Shown here piece after piece: positions 39,196 to 47,844 of a stretch of 64,000 bases of DNA. Source of the stretch: Herbaspirillum sp. ASV7 (GTDB taxonomy: Bacteria; Pseudomonadota; Gammaproteobacteria; Burkholderiales; Burkholderiaceae_D); contig NZ_JAELUH010000014.1 of NCBI RefSeq assembly GCF_016429215.1, positions 1 to 64,000 on the forward strand. The letters run 5' to 3'. Below the pieces are notes generated by a model, which saw nothing but the letters and a program-made list of their open reading frames with translations, was not told the origin of the DNA and did not search any database. The first letter of the stretch is position 1. Each line of letters opens with the position of its first letter. The translations under genes were made by a program, and so were the position numbers.

Positions 39196-40586
39196 GGGAT
39201 TTCCTGGGCTCCATCGGCAACCGCATCTTCGTGCTGCTGCTGGCCGGCATTGCCGTGTCCATCCTCGCCACCACCTGGCTGGCCGGCAACGAGCGGCGCA
39301 GCAGCCTGCGCGAACTGCGCCTGCAGCACCTGGCCGACCGGATCGAGCAGATCGTGCAGGCAGTGGACGATATCCCGCCGGAGCAGCGCCCCATCGTCTT
39401 GCAGGCAGCGAGCAATTTCGGCTTCGAGGCGCGCATGGTGGAGGACATGAATGACGCCGTCGGCACCAACACCAGTACCGGTCCGCTGATCGACATGCTG
39501 CAGGCGCGCCTGGGGGAAGACCGCAAGGTCGCCGTACAGCGCGAGACCGAATGCCCGCCCCTGCGTCGTGAGGGCCATGACGATGACCACGGATCGCGCC
39601 GCGAAACCTGTCGGGTCATCTATGTCAGCCTGCACGACCAGGCCCTGATGCGCCTGCGCCTGCACCAGCCGGGCGAGCCGCCGGCGCTGCGTGGACGCGG
39701 TGGTCCGGGAGGGCCCGGCGGCCTGTTCGGGCCGCAATACCTCATCCTGTTCCTGGCCTTGATCGCCCTGCTGGCCTGGCTGGTGGCGCGCATGGCGACC
39801 CGCCCCATCCGCCAGCTGGCCCAGGCCGCCTCGCGCCTGGGCAGCGATATCGACCACGCACCGCTGGCCGAGACCGGCCCTACCGAGATCCGCCAGGCGG
39901 CCCACGCCTTCAATGCCATGCAGGGGCGTATCCGCCGCCAGATCCAGCATCGCACGCATATGCTGGCGGCCATCACGCATGACCTGCAGACGCCGCTGAC
40001 GCGCATGCGCCTGCGCCTGGAGAAGGTGACCGATGCCGAGCTGCAGCAAAAGCTCATCGATGACCTGGGGGTGATGCACGGCATGGTGCGTGAGGGCCTG
40101 GAGCTGGCCCGCAGCATGGATTCGTCGGAAAAGATCCAGGCCCTGGATATCGACTCCCTGCTCGACAGCGTCTGCGCCGACGCCGCCGATGCCGGCCAGG
40201 ACGTCACCCTGGAAGGCAGCACGCGCGCCTTCGTCATGGCCCAGCCGGGGGCATTGCGGCGCTGCCTGACCAACCTGATCGACAATGCCTGCAAGTATGG
40301 CCAGCTGGCGCGGGTGAGCATCGCGCTGGAACAGCAGAAGATCCTCATCCGCATCCGCGATCAGGGGCCGGGCATTCCCGAAGATGCGCTGGAAGCGGTC
40401 TTCGAGCCCTTCTACCGCCTGGAGGCCTCGCGTTCGCGTGATACCGGCGGTACCGGCCTGGGATTGACGATTGCCCTTAACATCGTCGAGAACCACCACG
40501 GCCACCTGCGCCTGCGCAACCTGGCCGAGGGCGGGCTGGAAGTGGCGCTGGAGTTGCCGCAGATGTCGCCGGCCAAGTCACGCTGA
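39192..40586 (+). CDS. Sensor histidine kinase, partner of the OmpR-type regulator
   Basis: 464 residues: helix 1 (about 10-31), periplasmic sensor (about 32-180), helix 2 (about 182-200), HAMP (about 200-252), phospho-acceptor His263 in ITHDLQTPLTRMR, and ATPase domain with N box NLIDNACKYG, G1 DQGPGIP and G2 GGTGLGLTI. In the sensor, Cys121 and Cys140 flank a His/Asp-rich loop (REGHDDDHGSRRE), which could bind a metal; this is inference. A Gly-rich stretch precedes helix 2. Confidence 0.92.
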   Translation: MRDFLGSIGNRIFVLLLAGIAVSILATTWLAGNERRSSLRELRLQHLADRIEQIVQAVDDIPPEQRPIVLQAASNFGFEARMVEDMNDAVGTNTSTGPLIDMLQARLGEDRKVAVQRETECPPLRREGHDDDHGSRRETCRVIYVSLHDQALMRLRLHQPGEPPALRGRGGPGGPGGLFGPQYLILFLALIALLAWLVARMATRPIRQLAQAASRLGSDIDHAPLAETGPTEIRQAAHAFNAMQGRIRRQIQHRTHMLAAITHDLQTPLTRMRLRLEKVTDAELQQKLIDDLGVMHGMVREGLELARSMDSSEKIQALDIDSLLDSVCADAADAGQDVTLEGSTRAFVMAQPGALRRCLTNLIDNACKYGQLARVSIALEQQKILIRIRDQGPGIPEDALEAVFEPFYRLEASRSRDTGGTGLGLTIALNIVENHHGHLRLRNLAEGGLEVALELPQMSPAKSR

Positions 40587-40590
40587 AACG

Positions 40591-40632
40591 ACACAAAAAA
40601 ACCGCCGCCTCCCTGATAGGACGCGGCGGTTT
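40591..40632 (-). terminator. Terminator of trpS (shared with the kinase gene)
   Basis: AAACCGCCGC (40599-40608) pairs with GCGGCGGTTT (40623-40632). On the minus strand the stem runs into eight T residues, a strong terminator for trpS. In the plus direction it is followed by TCTCTT, so it may stop the kinase transcript less efficiently. Confidence 0.88.
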
Positions 40633-40651
40633 CTCTTGATGGGTGCAGACT

Positions 40652-41710
40652 TCAGCCGAAGTAGTTCAGGCCCAGTGCCGCATTGACCTCGGCCATGGTC
40701 TGCGCCGCCACGGCGCTGGCGCGCTCGGTGCCGCGCTTGAGGATGGCGAGCACTTCGCCGCGGTCCTTGGCGAATTCCTCGCGACGGGTGCGGATGGGTT
40801 CCAGCAGTTCCTGCAGGATGCCTTCCAGGCGGCGCTTGACGACGCTGTCGCCCAGGCCGCCACGGGTGTAATGGGCCTTCAGTTCGGCCACGGCGTCGCG
40901 GTCGGGGTCGAAGGCATCCAGGAAGGTGAAGACCACATTGCCCTCGACCTGGCCCGGATCGTCCACGCGCAGGTGGTTGGGATCGGTGTACATGCGGTGC
41001 ACGGCCTGCTTGATCTCGGCGGGCGTGGCGCCCAGGGCGATGGAATTGCCCAGCGACTTGCTCATCTTGGCCTTGCCATCGATGCCCGGCAGGCGGCCGG
41101 TCTCGGACAGCACTTCCTTGCACTCCACCAGCACTTCGCGATCCACGGTGGCGTTGAATTTGCGCACCAGTTCATTGGTCTGTTCGATCATGGGCAACTG
41201 GTCGCTGCCCACCGGCACCAGTTGGCCCTTGAAGGCGGTGATATCGGCGGCCTGGCTGACCGGATAGGTCAGGAAACCGGCCGGGATGTCGCGTTCGAAG
41301 CCGCGCAGGCGGATCTCTTCCTTGATGGTCGGGTTGCGCTCCAGGCGCGACACCGTCACCAGGTTCAGCAACACCATCGACAGCTCATACAGCTCGCGCA
41401 CCTGGGACTGGATGAAGATGGTCGACTTCTCGGGATCGATGCCGACCGCCAGGTAGTCCAGCGCCACTTCGAGCACGTTGTCGGTGACCTTCTGGTGGCG
41501 ACCGACGTTGTCGGTCATGGCTTGTGTGTCGGCCAGGAGCAGGAACTGCCGCGAGGTCTCCTGCAGCGCCACGCGCGACTTGAGGGATCCGATGTAGTGC
41601 CCCAGGTGCAGCGGGCCGGTAGGACGGTCGCCTGTCAGGACGACGGGCAAGGCCGAGGAAGCTGGGGAAGCGGTGCTGCTGGAGGCGGAGCTAGTGGCGT
41701 TCGAAGACAT
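40652..41710 (-). CDS. trpS: Tryptophanyl-tRNA synthetase
   Basis: Class I aminoacyl-tRNA synthetase charging tRNA-Trp. 352 residues. The HIGH-type motif is GPLHLGHY near residue 33, the KMSKS loop is KAKMSKSLG near 220, and family blocks such as DTQAMTDN are present. A Ser/Ala-rich extension of about 20 residues precedes the core. ATG at 41710 is preferred over 41716 because AGGA lies six bases before it but directly abuts the first ATG. Confidence 0.94.
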   Translation of the reverse strand: MSSNATSSASSSTASPASSALPVVLTGDRPTGPLHLGHYIGSLKSRVALQETSRQFLLLADTQAMTDNVGRHQKVTDNVLEVALDYLAVGIDPEKSTIFIQSQVRELYELSMVLLNLVTVSRLERNPTIKEEIRLRGFERDIPAGFLTYPVSQAADITAFKGQLVPVGSDQLPMIEQTNELVRKFNATVDREVLVECKEVLSETGRLPGIDGKAKMSKSLGNSIALGATPAEIKQAVHRMYTDPNHLRVDDPGQVEGNVVFTFLDAFDPDRDAVAELKAHYTRGGLGDSVVKRRLEGILQELLEPIRTRREEFAKDRGEVLAILKRGTERASAVAAQTMAEVNAALGLNYFG

Positions 41711-41935
41711 GGTCATTCCTGATCGTTAATCTGTCTGGAATGCTGCCGGTCCGAAGCAGGAAAAACAATGCCACCGGAACCGGCGGCATCACATGGTCAA
41801 GCTGTGTGAAAACGGGCCGCCTCGTTCAGGCGCGCCACCAATGCTGGGTTTTCGCAAGTTGATTGGGCAAAAGCATGGGGCGCAGTATAGCACCACGCGG
41901 CCCGGATGTTGCGACGCACCGGACATTTAAGACAA

Positions 41936-41961
41936 TAAAAAACCGCATCCGGAGATGCGGT
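41936..41961 (-). terminator. Terminator of the glycine-zipper lipoprotein gene
   Basis: ACCGCATC-CGGA-GATGCGGT forms a perfect 8-bp stem; on the minus strand it is followed by six T residues. It lies 22 bp beyond the stop codon. Confidence 0.88.
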
Positions 41962-41983
41962 CCCTGCTCGCCCTGGCGCGGTC

Positions 41984-42556
41984 TCAGTAGGCGCCCGGCG
42001 GCGGGCCGTAGTACGCCGGTGCCGGGCCATAGTAACCGGGCGGCGGAGGCGGCGGCGCGTCGTAATAGTAGTAACGGCGCGGATGATAGGTATAGACCGT
42101 GGTGGTCTGGACCGGCTGCTGGACCTGATTACCCTTGCTGTACATGCACTGGGTATAGGTCATGTCGTAGCGCTGCTGCATCGAGTAATTGCCCCCGGCG
42201 GCGGCATTGCTGCCGGCGGCACTGCCCACCAGCAGGCCACCGCCCGCGCCGATGGCCGCGCCGGCACCGGCATTGCCCGAGGCTGCGCCGATGAGCGCAC
42301 CGGCCACCGCACCCACGGCGGTACCCACGGCGGCGCTGTTGGCGGCATTGTTCTGGGTCTGGGCGGCCTGGCCGCCGATGGCATCCTGGGCGTACTGCTG
42401 GCATTGCTGCTGGTCGGCCCGGAACTGTTCGTAGGTCTTGTCCTTGCCCGGCATGGCCATCACCGACGGCCCGGTCGGCACGCTCACGCAGCCGCCCAGC
42501 GCCAGCATGGCGCCCACGGCAGTGACGGTGGCGGCAGTCTTGTAGATCGGTTTCAC
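41984..42556 (-). CDS. Glycine-zipper outer-membrane lipoprotein
   Basis: 190 residues. Lipoprotein signal with lipobox LGGC near residue 23, then a glycine-zipper region (about 70-120) rich in GxxxG such as GAVAGALIGAASG, then a Tyr/Pro-rich C-terminus with PPPPPPGYYGP. Such proteins associate with the outer membrane; the exact role is unknown. The start is GTG 42556 with AAAGGAAACAAC upstream; an earlier GTG at 42577 lacks a ribosome site and gives a non-signal N-terminus. Confidence 0.8.
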   Translation of the reverse strand: MKPIYKTAATVTAVGAMLALGGCVSVPTGPSVMAMPGKDKTYEQFRADQQQCQQYAQDAIGGQAAQTQNNAANSAAVGTAVGAVAGALIGAASGNAGAGAAIGAGGGLLVGSAAGSNAAAGGNYSMQQRYDMTYTQCMYSKGNQVQQPVQTTTVYTYHPRRYYYYDAPPPPPPGYYGPAPAYYGPPPGAY

Positions 42557-42623
42557 GTTGTTTCCTTTACGCCGCACGGCGCGGCATGGCGTTATGTACC
42601 TGTCATTACCTGCGCTGGCCCGC

Positions 42624-42953
42624 TTACTGCGGCGGCGGCCCGCCCGGCACGCTGGGCGCGGTATTGGGCACCACCTTCATCCAGGGGCTGGGGCAGCTTT
42701 GTACATACGGGTAATACGATCTGCTGTCCTGGCAGTAGTACCAGTAGTCCTGGCGCGGCTGCTCCACATACACCGGCGGCGGCACGCGCTCCACGTAGAC
42801 CGGAGGCGGATAGTAGACCGGGGGTGGCACCCAGATCGGCCCACCGATCACTACGCCACCGTAGAAGTGTCCATGCGCATAAGCCGATGCGCTAGCCACG
42901 AGGCCGGCCACGGCCAGCATGCCGCAGAGGCTGATTGCCGCTAGTTTTTTCAT
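42624..42953 (-). CDS. Small exported Pro/Tyr-rich protein
   Basis: 109 residues. Clear signal peptide (about 1-26, ending SAYA), then His/Gly and a PPPVYYPPPVYVERVPPP-type region, and the segment YYCQDSRSYYPYVQSC with two cysteines before WMKVVP. The C-terminal CQDSRSYYPYVQSC..WMKV pattern recurs in small exported proteins of Burkholderiales. Function unknown. It is 67 bp before the lipoprotein gene on the same strand, and both are surface-type small proteins. Confidence 0.75.
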   Translation of the reverse strand: MKKLAAISLCGMLAVAGLVASASAYAHGHFYGGVVIGGPIWVPPPVYYPPPVYVERVPPPVYVEQPRQDYWYYCQDSRSYYPYVQSCPSPWMKVVPNTAPSVPGGPPPQ

Positions 42954-43424
42954 GTTATTGCCTTTGGGGGTGTCTCGAATTCCTGCCAGGAGGATGGCTT
43001 GCCGACTTCCCCGATCAGCCGGAAATCGTTTCCCGGCGCGGCTTGCAGGCCCCTCTGACGCATGAGGGCAATATACGCCGGGGCTGGTCTTAAATCTTGA
43101 GATGTTTCAATTCGTAACCCTAATCAATATTGATATACATGGGGTTGAAAAGGCTTTGCAATCCGTTGGAAGCCCTGGTTTCCAGGCGACAAGATGTCAG
43201 CAGACGGCCGTACATAGGAAGACGATTAAGGTAACAAATACGCCAGTCACCGCAGTAAAACTTCGAGCCACGCGGACTTCTTTGCCGCCGAAAGACTTGG
43301 CTACTACCCCACTCTCATAAGATCTGCCGATTTCCGCAGCAATCTTCTTACACAGCCGCGCCACATAGCGATCGCGCAGTGGATGTCCCCTAGCTCTGTC
43401 CGGCTTGGCAACCTTCTTCCGACA
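42954..43424. other. Intergenic region entering an AT-rich island
   Basis: 471 bp. From about 43085 base composition drops well below the surrounding 60+ percent GC, marking the left edge of an island that lasts to about 45500. A minus-strand frame at 43197-43475 (92 codons, hydrophobic C-terminal end) overlaps the M23 gene; I cannot tell whether it is a real remnant. Confidence 0.5.
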
Positions 43425-43952
43425 ATGATCATCACCTATCCTATTCAACTCCCTTACATAACCGGTAGCGAACAACGCGTCGTCCCCGACAGCATTTCCA
43501 ACCGTAGCGAAATCCTCAGCGGTTCCTATCTAATGGGAAAAAATCGTTTCTGGCACGGCGGCATCCATATTCATCCATTGGGAAAAGACACGCCAATAGT
43601 CGCCATTGCTGATGGCGATCTCATTGCATACCGCTATGACGAAATCGATGAGACCGATGAATTCTTCAACAAGACATCCTGTTCGCGGAGCTTTGTTCTC
43701 CTCAAACATGAAGCAGAACTTGGGCAAACGGGACTGGGAGCCGCCAAATTGAGCTTTTACTCTCTCTACATGCATCTCCGCTCTTGGGGGGATGCCAAAA
43801 AAATTACGCCAAATGCAGTGAACTTCGTGCGGAAAATCATTCCCGAACGTCAGCAAGTCAAAAACGGGCAACCGGTCTACGACAAGCAAAAGCGTCCCGT
43901 GATGGAAAAGGCGCATGAAGAGATCATTGTGTTGAATTGCACTAAAAACTGA
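43425..43952 (+). pseudogene. M23-type metallopeptidase half of an interrupted peptidoglycan hydrolase
   Basis: About 175 residues (ATG 43425; a frame from 43383 adds 14 unsupported residues). It resembles M23 endopeptidases: FWHGGIHIHP (residues 42-51), VAIADGDLIAYR, a long loop and SLYMHLRSW with the second histidine pair. Reading stops at a TGA that is the first three bases of an IS21-like terminal repeat (43950), so the end is created by insertion. Low GC and codon use unlike its neighbours suggest transfer. Larger proteins of this kind carry a C-terminal muramidase domain, whose remnant lies beyond the element. Zinc-site integrity is uncertain. Confidence 0.7.
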
Positions 43953-44370
43953 CCCACTTTCCCCGGAAATTTGCATCCTAAGTTGACCCATGTTTAGACC
44001 ACAATCCTGCTCATGACAGCGAGCAGGAGAACGGAGTGATAGACGTGGCCCTACTTGGAATCATTCGACGCTGGTACATCAGAGACCATATCTCAATCCG
44101 GGAAATCGCCCGCCGCCTGGACATCTCCCGCAATACGGTTCGCCGTTATATCCGGTCGGACGCGATCGAACCAGCATACCCAGCAAGGCATTCACCTAGC
44201 TCTCTTGATGAGTTTGCTCCCAGGCTCTCCGCTTGGCTGAGCGCTGAATCCGTTAAATCTCGCAAGCAACGAAGAACCCTGAAACAGATGTTCCTGGATC
44301 TGAGAGAACTGGGATATGAGGGGTCGTACGACCGTGTGGCCGCCTTTGGTAGACGGTGGAAGGTGGGTCA
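43950..44370 (+). mobile_element. Internally deleted IS21-family element
   Basis: The left end TGACCCACTTTCC (43950-43962) and right end GGAAGGTGGGTCA (44358-44370) are inverted with one mismatch. A second inner copy, TGACCCATGTTTA, starts at 43984, as expected for the multiple end repeats of IS21 relatives. Inside is the start of istA (GTG 44036): an N-terminal HTH with ISIREIARRLDISRNTVRRY, then EPAYP and KQRRTLKQM, about 108 codons. The rest of istA and all of istB are gone, leaving 421 bp that cannot move by itself. No clear target duplication is visible. Confidence 0.72.
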
Positions 44371-44755
44371 AATGGAGAGGGTCAAATCCGCGAGCAAATC
44401 AACAAGCAGCGCATCACGCTACAAAGGAAGGGGATTCGTTCAAATCACCTCCGAGGTAAATTACAACGCACTCAACTTGTTTCTAAATCGTTTCGTCAGG
44501 CCGACCAATCTCGTCAACCAGCCCGAAACGCTTGGCAGTGATTCGTATCTGGCCTTCGCCGCTTCGTGCTGGTACTGGCGTTCCAATGACCTTAGACGCT
44601 CAGCTAAAAAAGGCATGGAAGATGCCATAGTTGAAGAGGTGGGAAGAGTCATCAATCGAGGCCCGGCGCGAAGAAATCTTCCTGAATATCCCCCTTTGAG
44701 TAACGAGGATCGGCTACAGAAATTCCACTGGGTGAAGAAGATACTGTTGACCTGA
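44036..44755 (+). pseudogene. Chimeric frame: IstA N-terminus fused to GH19-like muramidase remnant
   Basis: A continuous 239-codon frame made of two unrelated parts. Residues 1-109 are the IS21 transposase DNA-binding N-terminus. Residues about 127-236 resemble the C-terminal half of glycoside hydrolase 19/endolysin domains: RYKGRGFVQITSEVNY, FAASCWYWRSNDLR, VGRVINRG and a closing helix. The N-terminal half of GH19, with the catalytic glutamates, is missing. Immediately after the IS end, a different frame reads NGEGQIREQINKQRIT, which may be native sequence shifted by a small indel. I read this as a decayed hydrolase rather than a working fusion; GTG 44036 has an AGGAG site so it could still be translated. 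Confidence 0.65.
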
Positions 44756-44762
44756 GTACAAC

Positions 44763-45356
44763 GTGAAAAAACTATTCCATTTCCTTGCTCCAGCCCTGGC
44801 GCTGAGCATTGCCTTGTCCACACATGCCAAGGAGGAAGAAAGCTTCAAGCTTATCGGTATGAAAACGAATGCCGATTACGTGATGAGCGTTGATATCAGG
44901 GTCGGCAGCGACATAAGAAGGCTCAGGCTTCCGACGCCCGGGGCCTATCACCATTCATTCTCTATTGCAGGCGCAAAATGGGGGGATCAAGTGATACTCG
45001 CTCTAAGCTTGGACGAACGCGGGAGAATACCTGCCGTTGCCTACTACGACATTAGTCCGGGCAACAGCTGCCTGATAGGGAAACATGGTCGGCTGGAATT
45101 TGATGAAAAAACACGACTGCTGATTGAAGTGACTTATTCGAGCGCGAGCGAACAAATCATCAATCGCTATTCCTACAGGACCTGCAAGCTCCGGTTGCAC
45201 GATCAGCTTCTCGATAAAGCCCTCGATGTCGACTCCGCCCAAGTGGTGAAGCGGTCTGTCACCCGAATCAAAGGCCCAGGGCGTGACCTGCCAGCGTGCG
45301 AATACGAGGTGCGAGACGGCAAAAGCGTCAACGACGATTCTTGCTTCAGTTTCTAG
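44763..45356 (+). CDS. Secreted small protein, candidate immunity protein
   Basis: 197 residues from GTG 44763, 7 bp after the stop of the hydrolase remnant. Signal peptide (1-22, ending THA|KEE), then a beta-rich mature protein with four cysteines (in NSCLIG, RTCKLR, LPACEY and DSCFSF) that could form two disulfides. No family recognised. A secreted, periplasmic-type protein tightly downstream of a peptidoglycan-cutting enzyme is the standard layout for immunity to a periplasm-targeting toxin; that role is inference. Lower GC than the genome, same island as the toxin remnant, and apparently intact. Confidence 0.65.
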   Translation: MKKLFHFLAPALALSIALSTHAKEEESFKLIGMKTNADYVMSVDIRVGSDIRRLRLPTPGAYHHSFSIAGAKWGDQVILALSLDERGRIPAVAYYDISPGNSCLIGKHGRLEFDEKTRLLIEVTYSSASEQIINRYSYRTCKLRLHDQLLDKALDVDSAQVVKRSVTRIKGPGRDLPACEYEVRDGKSVNDDSCFSF

Positions 45357-45524
45357 TGCGTCAGCATACATACCTGGCCATTCTTCAGCGAATAGCCAGA
45401 CATATCCTGATTAGCCCGAATTCGACGCCCTGCGAAGAGGAAGGAGAGCAAAAGCGTCGCTCTGCTTCTCCTTGCCGACTTCTCGCTTCAGCCATATTTG
45501 GCTGTATTGGGTCTTATCCCGGTC

Positions 45525-46913
45525 TCAGCCCGGCCGCGTCATCTGCTCCGGCTTGATCCACTCGGCAAACTGTTGCTCGGTCACATAACCCAGGGCCAGC
45601 GCCGCCTGCTTCAGGGTGGTGCCGTCGTGGTGGGCCTGCTTGGCGATCTTGGCGGCCTTGTCATAGCCGATATGCGGCGCCAGTGCGGTCACCAGCATGA
45701 GCGACTTTTCCATCAGGTCGGCGATACGGGCGTGATTGGCTTCGATGCCACGTGCGCAATGCTCCTCGAAGCTGGCCATGCCATCCGCCAACAGGCGCAC
45801 GCTCTGCAGGAAGTTATGGATGATCAGCGGCTTGAACACGTTGAGCTCGAAGTTGCCGCTGGCGCCACCGATATTGAGCGCCACATCGTTGCCGAACACC
45901 TGCGCGCACAACATGGTCAGCGCCTCGCACTGGGTCGGATTGACCTTGCCGGGCATGATGGAGCTGCCTGGCTCGTTCTCGGGGATGGTGATCTCGCCCA
46001 GCCCCGAACGCGGGCCGGAAGCCAGCCAGCGCACATCGTTGGCGATCTTCATCAGCGCGGCAGCCAGGGTCTTCAAGCCACCGTGGGAGGCCACCAGCGC
46101 ATCATGGCCGGCCAGCGCGGCAAACTTGTTGGGAGCGGTCTTGAAGGGGAAACCGAAATACTTGCCCAGCTCGGCGGCGACACGCTCGCCGAATTCCGGG
46201 TGGGCATTCAGGCCGGTGCCCACGGCGGTGCCGCCGGCGGCCAGTTCGGAGAGCGCATTGAGGGTCGTGATGACGGCGGTCTCGGCATGCTCCAGCTGGG
46301 CCACATAGCCCGAGAACTCCTGACCCAGCGTCAGCGGCGTGGCGTCCTGCAGGTGGGTGCGGCCGATCTTGACGATGTCGGCGAAACGGGTCGATTTCTC
46401 ACCCAGGGTGTCGCGCAGCTTGTGGATCGAAGGGATCAGGTGGGTTGCCACCGCCATGCAGGCCGCCACGTGCATCGCGGTCGGGAAGATGTCGTTGGAG
46501 GACTGGCCGCGATTGACATCGTCATTGGGATGGATCAGGCGGTCCTCGCCGCGTACCCCGCCCAGCAGTTCGGAGGCGCGGTTGGCCAGCACCTCGTTCA
46601 TGTTCATGTTGCTCTGCGTGCCCGAGCCGGTCTGCCAAACCGACAGCGGAAACTCCTGCGGATGACGGCCGGCGATGACCTCGTCGGCGGCGGCGATGAT
46701 GGCTTCGGCCTTCTTGCCGTCGAGCTTGCCCAGGTCACGGTTGACCGAGGCACAGGCACGCTTGACCGCCGCCAGCGCCACGATCAGCTCGGCCGGCATG
46801 CGTTCGGTGGAAATGTGGAAGTGATGCAGCGAGCGCTCGGTCTGGGCGCCCCACAAGCGATCGGCCGGGACTTCGATCAAGCCAAAGGTATCGCGCTCCA
46901 TGCGGTGGTTCAT
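45525..46913 (-). CDS. fumC: Fumarate hydratase, class II
   Basis: 462-residue class II fumarase, oxygen-stable and iron-free. Signature [13 protein letters not shown] is present, with [26 protein letters not shown] and the [11 protein letters not shown]-terminus. ATG at 46913 has GGAGAA upstream; a longer frame adds unrelated residues. The gene follows an AT-rich island, and a hairpin around 45440-45476 could end transcription. With the class I enzyme at 2243-3784, the cell can keep the TCA step running under oxidative stress or iron limitation. Confidence 0.96.
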   Translation of the reverse strand: MNHRMERDTFGLIEVPADRLWGAQTERSLHHFHISTERMPAELIVALAAVKRACASVNRDLGKLDGKKAEAIIAAADEVIAGRHPQEFPLSVWQTGSGTQSNMNMNEVLANRASELLGGVRGEDRLIHPNDDVNRGQSSNDIFPTAMHVAACMAVATHLIPSIHKLRDTLGEKSTRFADIVKIGRTHLQDATPLTLGQEFSGYVAQLEHAETAVITTLNALSELAAGGTAVGTGLNAHPEFGERVAAELGKYFGFPFKTAPNKFAALAGHDALVASHGGLKTLAAALMKIANDVRWLASGPRSGLGEITIPENEPGSSIMPGKVNPTQCEALTMLCAQVFGNDVALNIGGASGNFELNVFKPLIIHNFLQSVRLLADGMASFEEHCARGIEANHARIADLMEKSLMLVTALAPHIGYDKAAKIAKQAHHDGTTLKQAALALGYVTEQQFAEWIKPEQMTRPG

Positions 46914-47139
46914 GATGCTGGTTCTCCGTGATATGACGGCCGAAAACGGCCCGATGATCCCTGGCAGCCCTGGCGACAGGCGAACGGCTGAGCCTCGGGA
47001 GTGACTGGAAATACAGAGTGTAACTGCTGGCGGGACCGTCCGCTGGAGCGAACGGCAAGATGGCTGGCGATCGTGCGAGGGGCTCTCGCGGGCCGCCGCG
47101 CGGCGGCCGGTAGGAATGACGAGTGCGGCGGCATCAGGC

Positions 47140-47490
47140 TCAGGAGCCCTTCTGCTCCTTGGGCGCGTCGGGCAGGATACAGGCCTCGACGACCTGCAGG
47201 TCGTTGTCCTTGGCGAAGTTGACCACGAAGTGATAGGCCAGCGGCTCCAGCTCGCGCAGGGCCTCGTTGACCACCACCGAGCGTACGCCATCGATATGGG
47301 TGGGTAGCACGTAGGGCGAATACTTCAGGTGGGCGTTGCGTCCGCCACTGCCTTCGGGGCGGAAACACGACATCACGCCGCACAGGCGCTCCGCCCAGTC
47401 GCTGGGGCGGAACTGCCGGCCATCCGAGGTCTTGCCAAGGATGATGAATTCTTTAGCCGGTGCGTTTGCGGGTTTGATGGGATCAGCCAT
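47140..47490 (-). CDS. DUF3579 domain protein
   Basis: 116 residues of the DUF3579 family, mostly from betaproteobacteria. The recognisable core includes [33 protein letters not shown] and [10 protein letters not shown]. No signal or membrane segment; function unknown. ATG at 47490; longer frames run into the upstream spacer. On the minus strand upstream, TATAAT at about 47606-47611 could be its -10, with a weak -35. Confidence 0.85.
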   Translation of the reverse strand: MADPIKPANAPAKEFIILGKTSDGRQFRPSDWAERLCGVMSCFRPEGSGGRNAHLKYSPYVLPTHIDGVRSVVVNEALRELEPLAYHFVVNFAKDNDLQVVEACILPDAPKEQKGS

Positions 47491-47844
47491 ACGTGCAGTT
47501 CTTCTAAAGCGCTTGCAACCGAATGCCCCGTCCTCTTGAGACCGGAGCCCTGGATTCCGCGGTGCCTGCGCAGAAAGTCTGCGTGGGTGCCTGCGGTGTT
47601 GAGTATTATATCTTATAGAAGACTTGGCTTCTACCGGTCTCCTCGCCTCCAGCCCTTCCTGCGTGCGTTGCGCTACATCGTGCTTTCCAGCACTGCGTCG
47701 TTCATGCCTGCGGACAACATTTCCATGCTGCTCCGGCAAGATGCGATCTTGATGATGTGAAGGCCGAAGTATACCGGGTTGGCAGCAAACGCGTACCCCA
47801 AAAACAAAGCGGGCCTGAGCCCGCTGTTGCAAGACCGCCCCGGC
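47491..47844. other. Intergenic region between DUF3579 and CbiB-like genes
   Basis: 354 bp with an AT-rich segment near 47600-47630 that includes a minus-strand TATAAT, and the CbiB-like gene's terminator at its right end. No gene is supported. Confidence 0.5.
47798..47825 (-). terminator. Terminator of the CbiB-like gene
   Basis: AGCGGGC-CTGA-GCCCGCT is a perfect 7-bp stem, followed on the minus strand by TTGTTTTT. It starts 20 bp after the stop codon. Confidence 0.85.

Noticed and set aside
43197-43475. 92-codon minus-strand frame with a hydrophobic C-terminus
   Set aside because: Overlaps the M23-like gene, has no recognised domain and no clear ribosome site. It could be a remnant, but it is not supported.
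44036-44370. Functional IS21 transposase
   Set aside because: Only about 108 codons of istA remain; the catalytic DDE domain and istB are absent.
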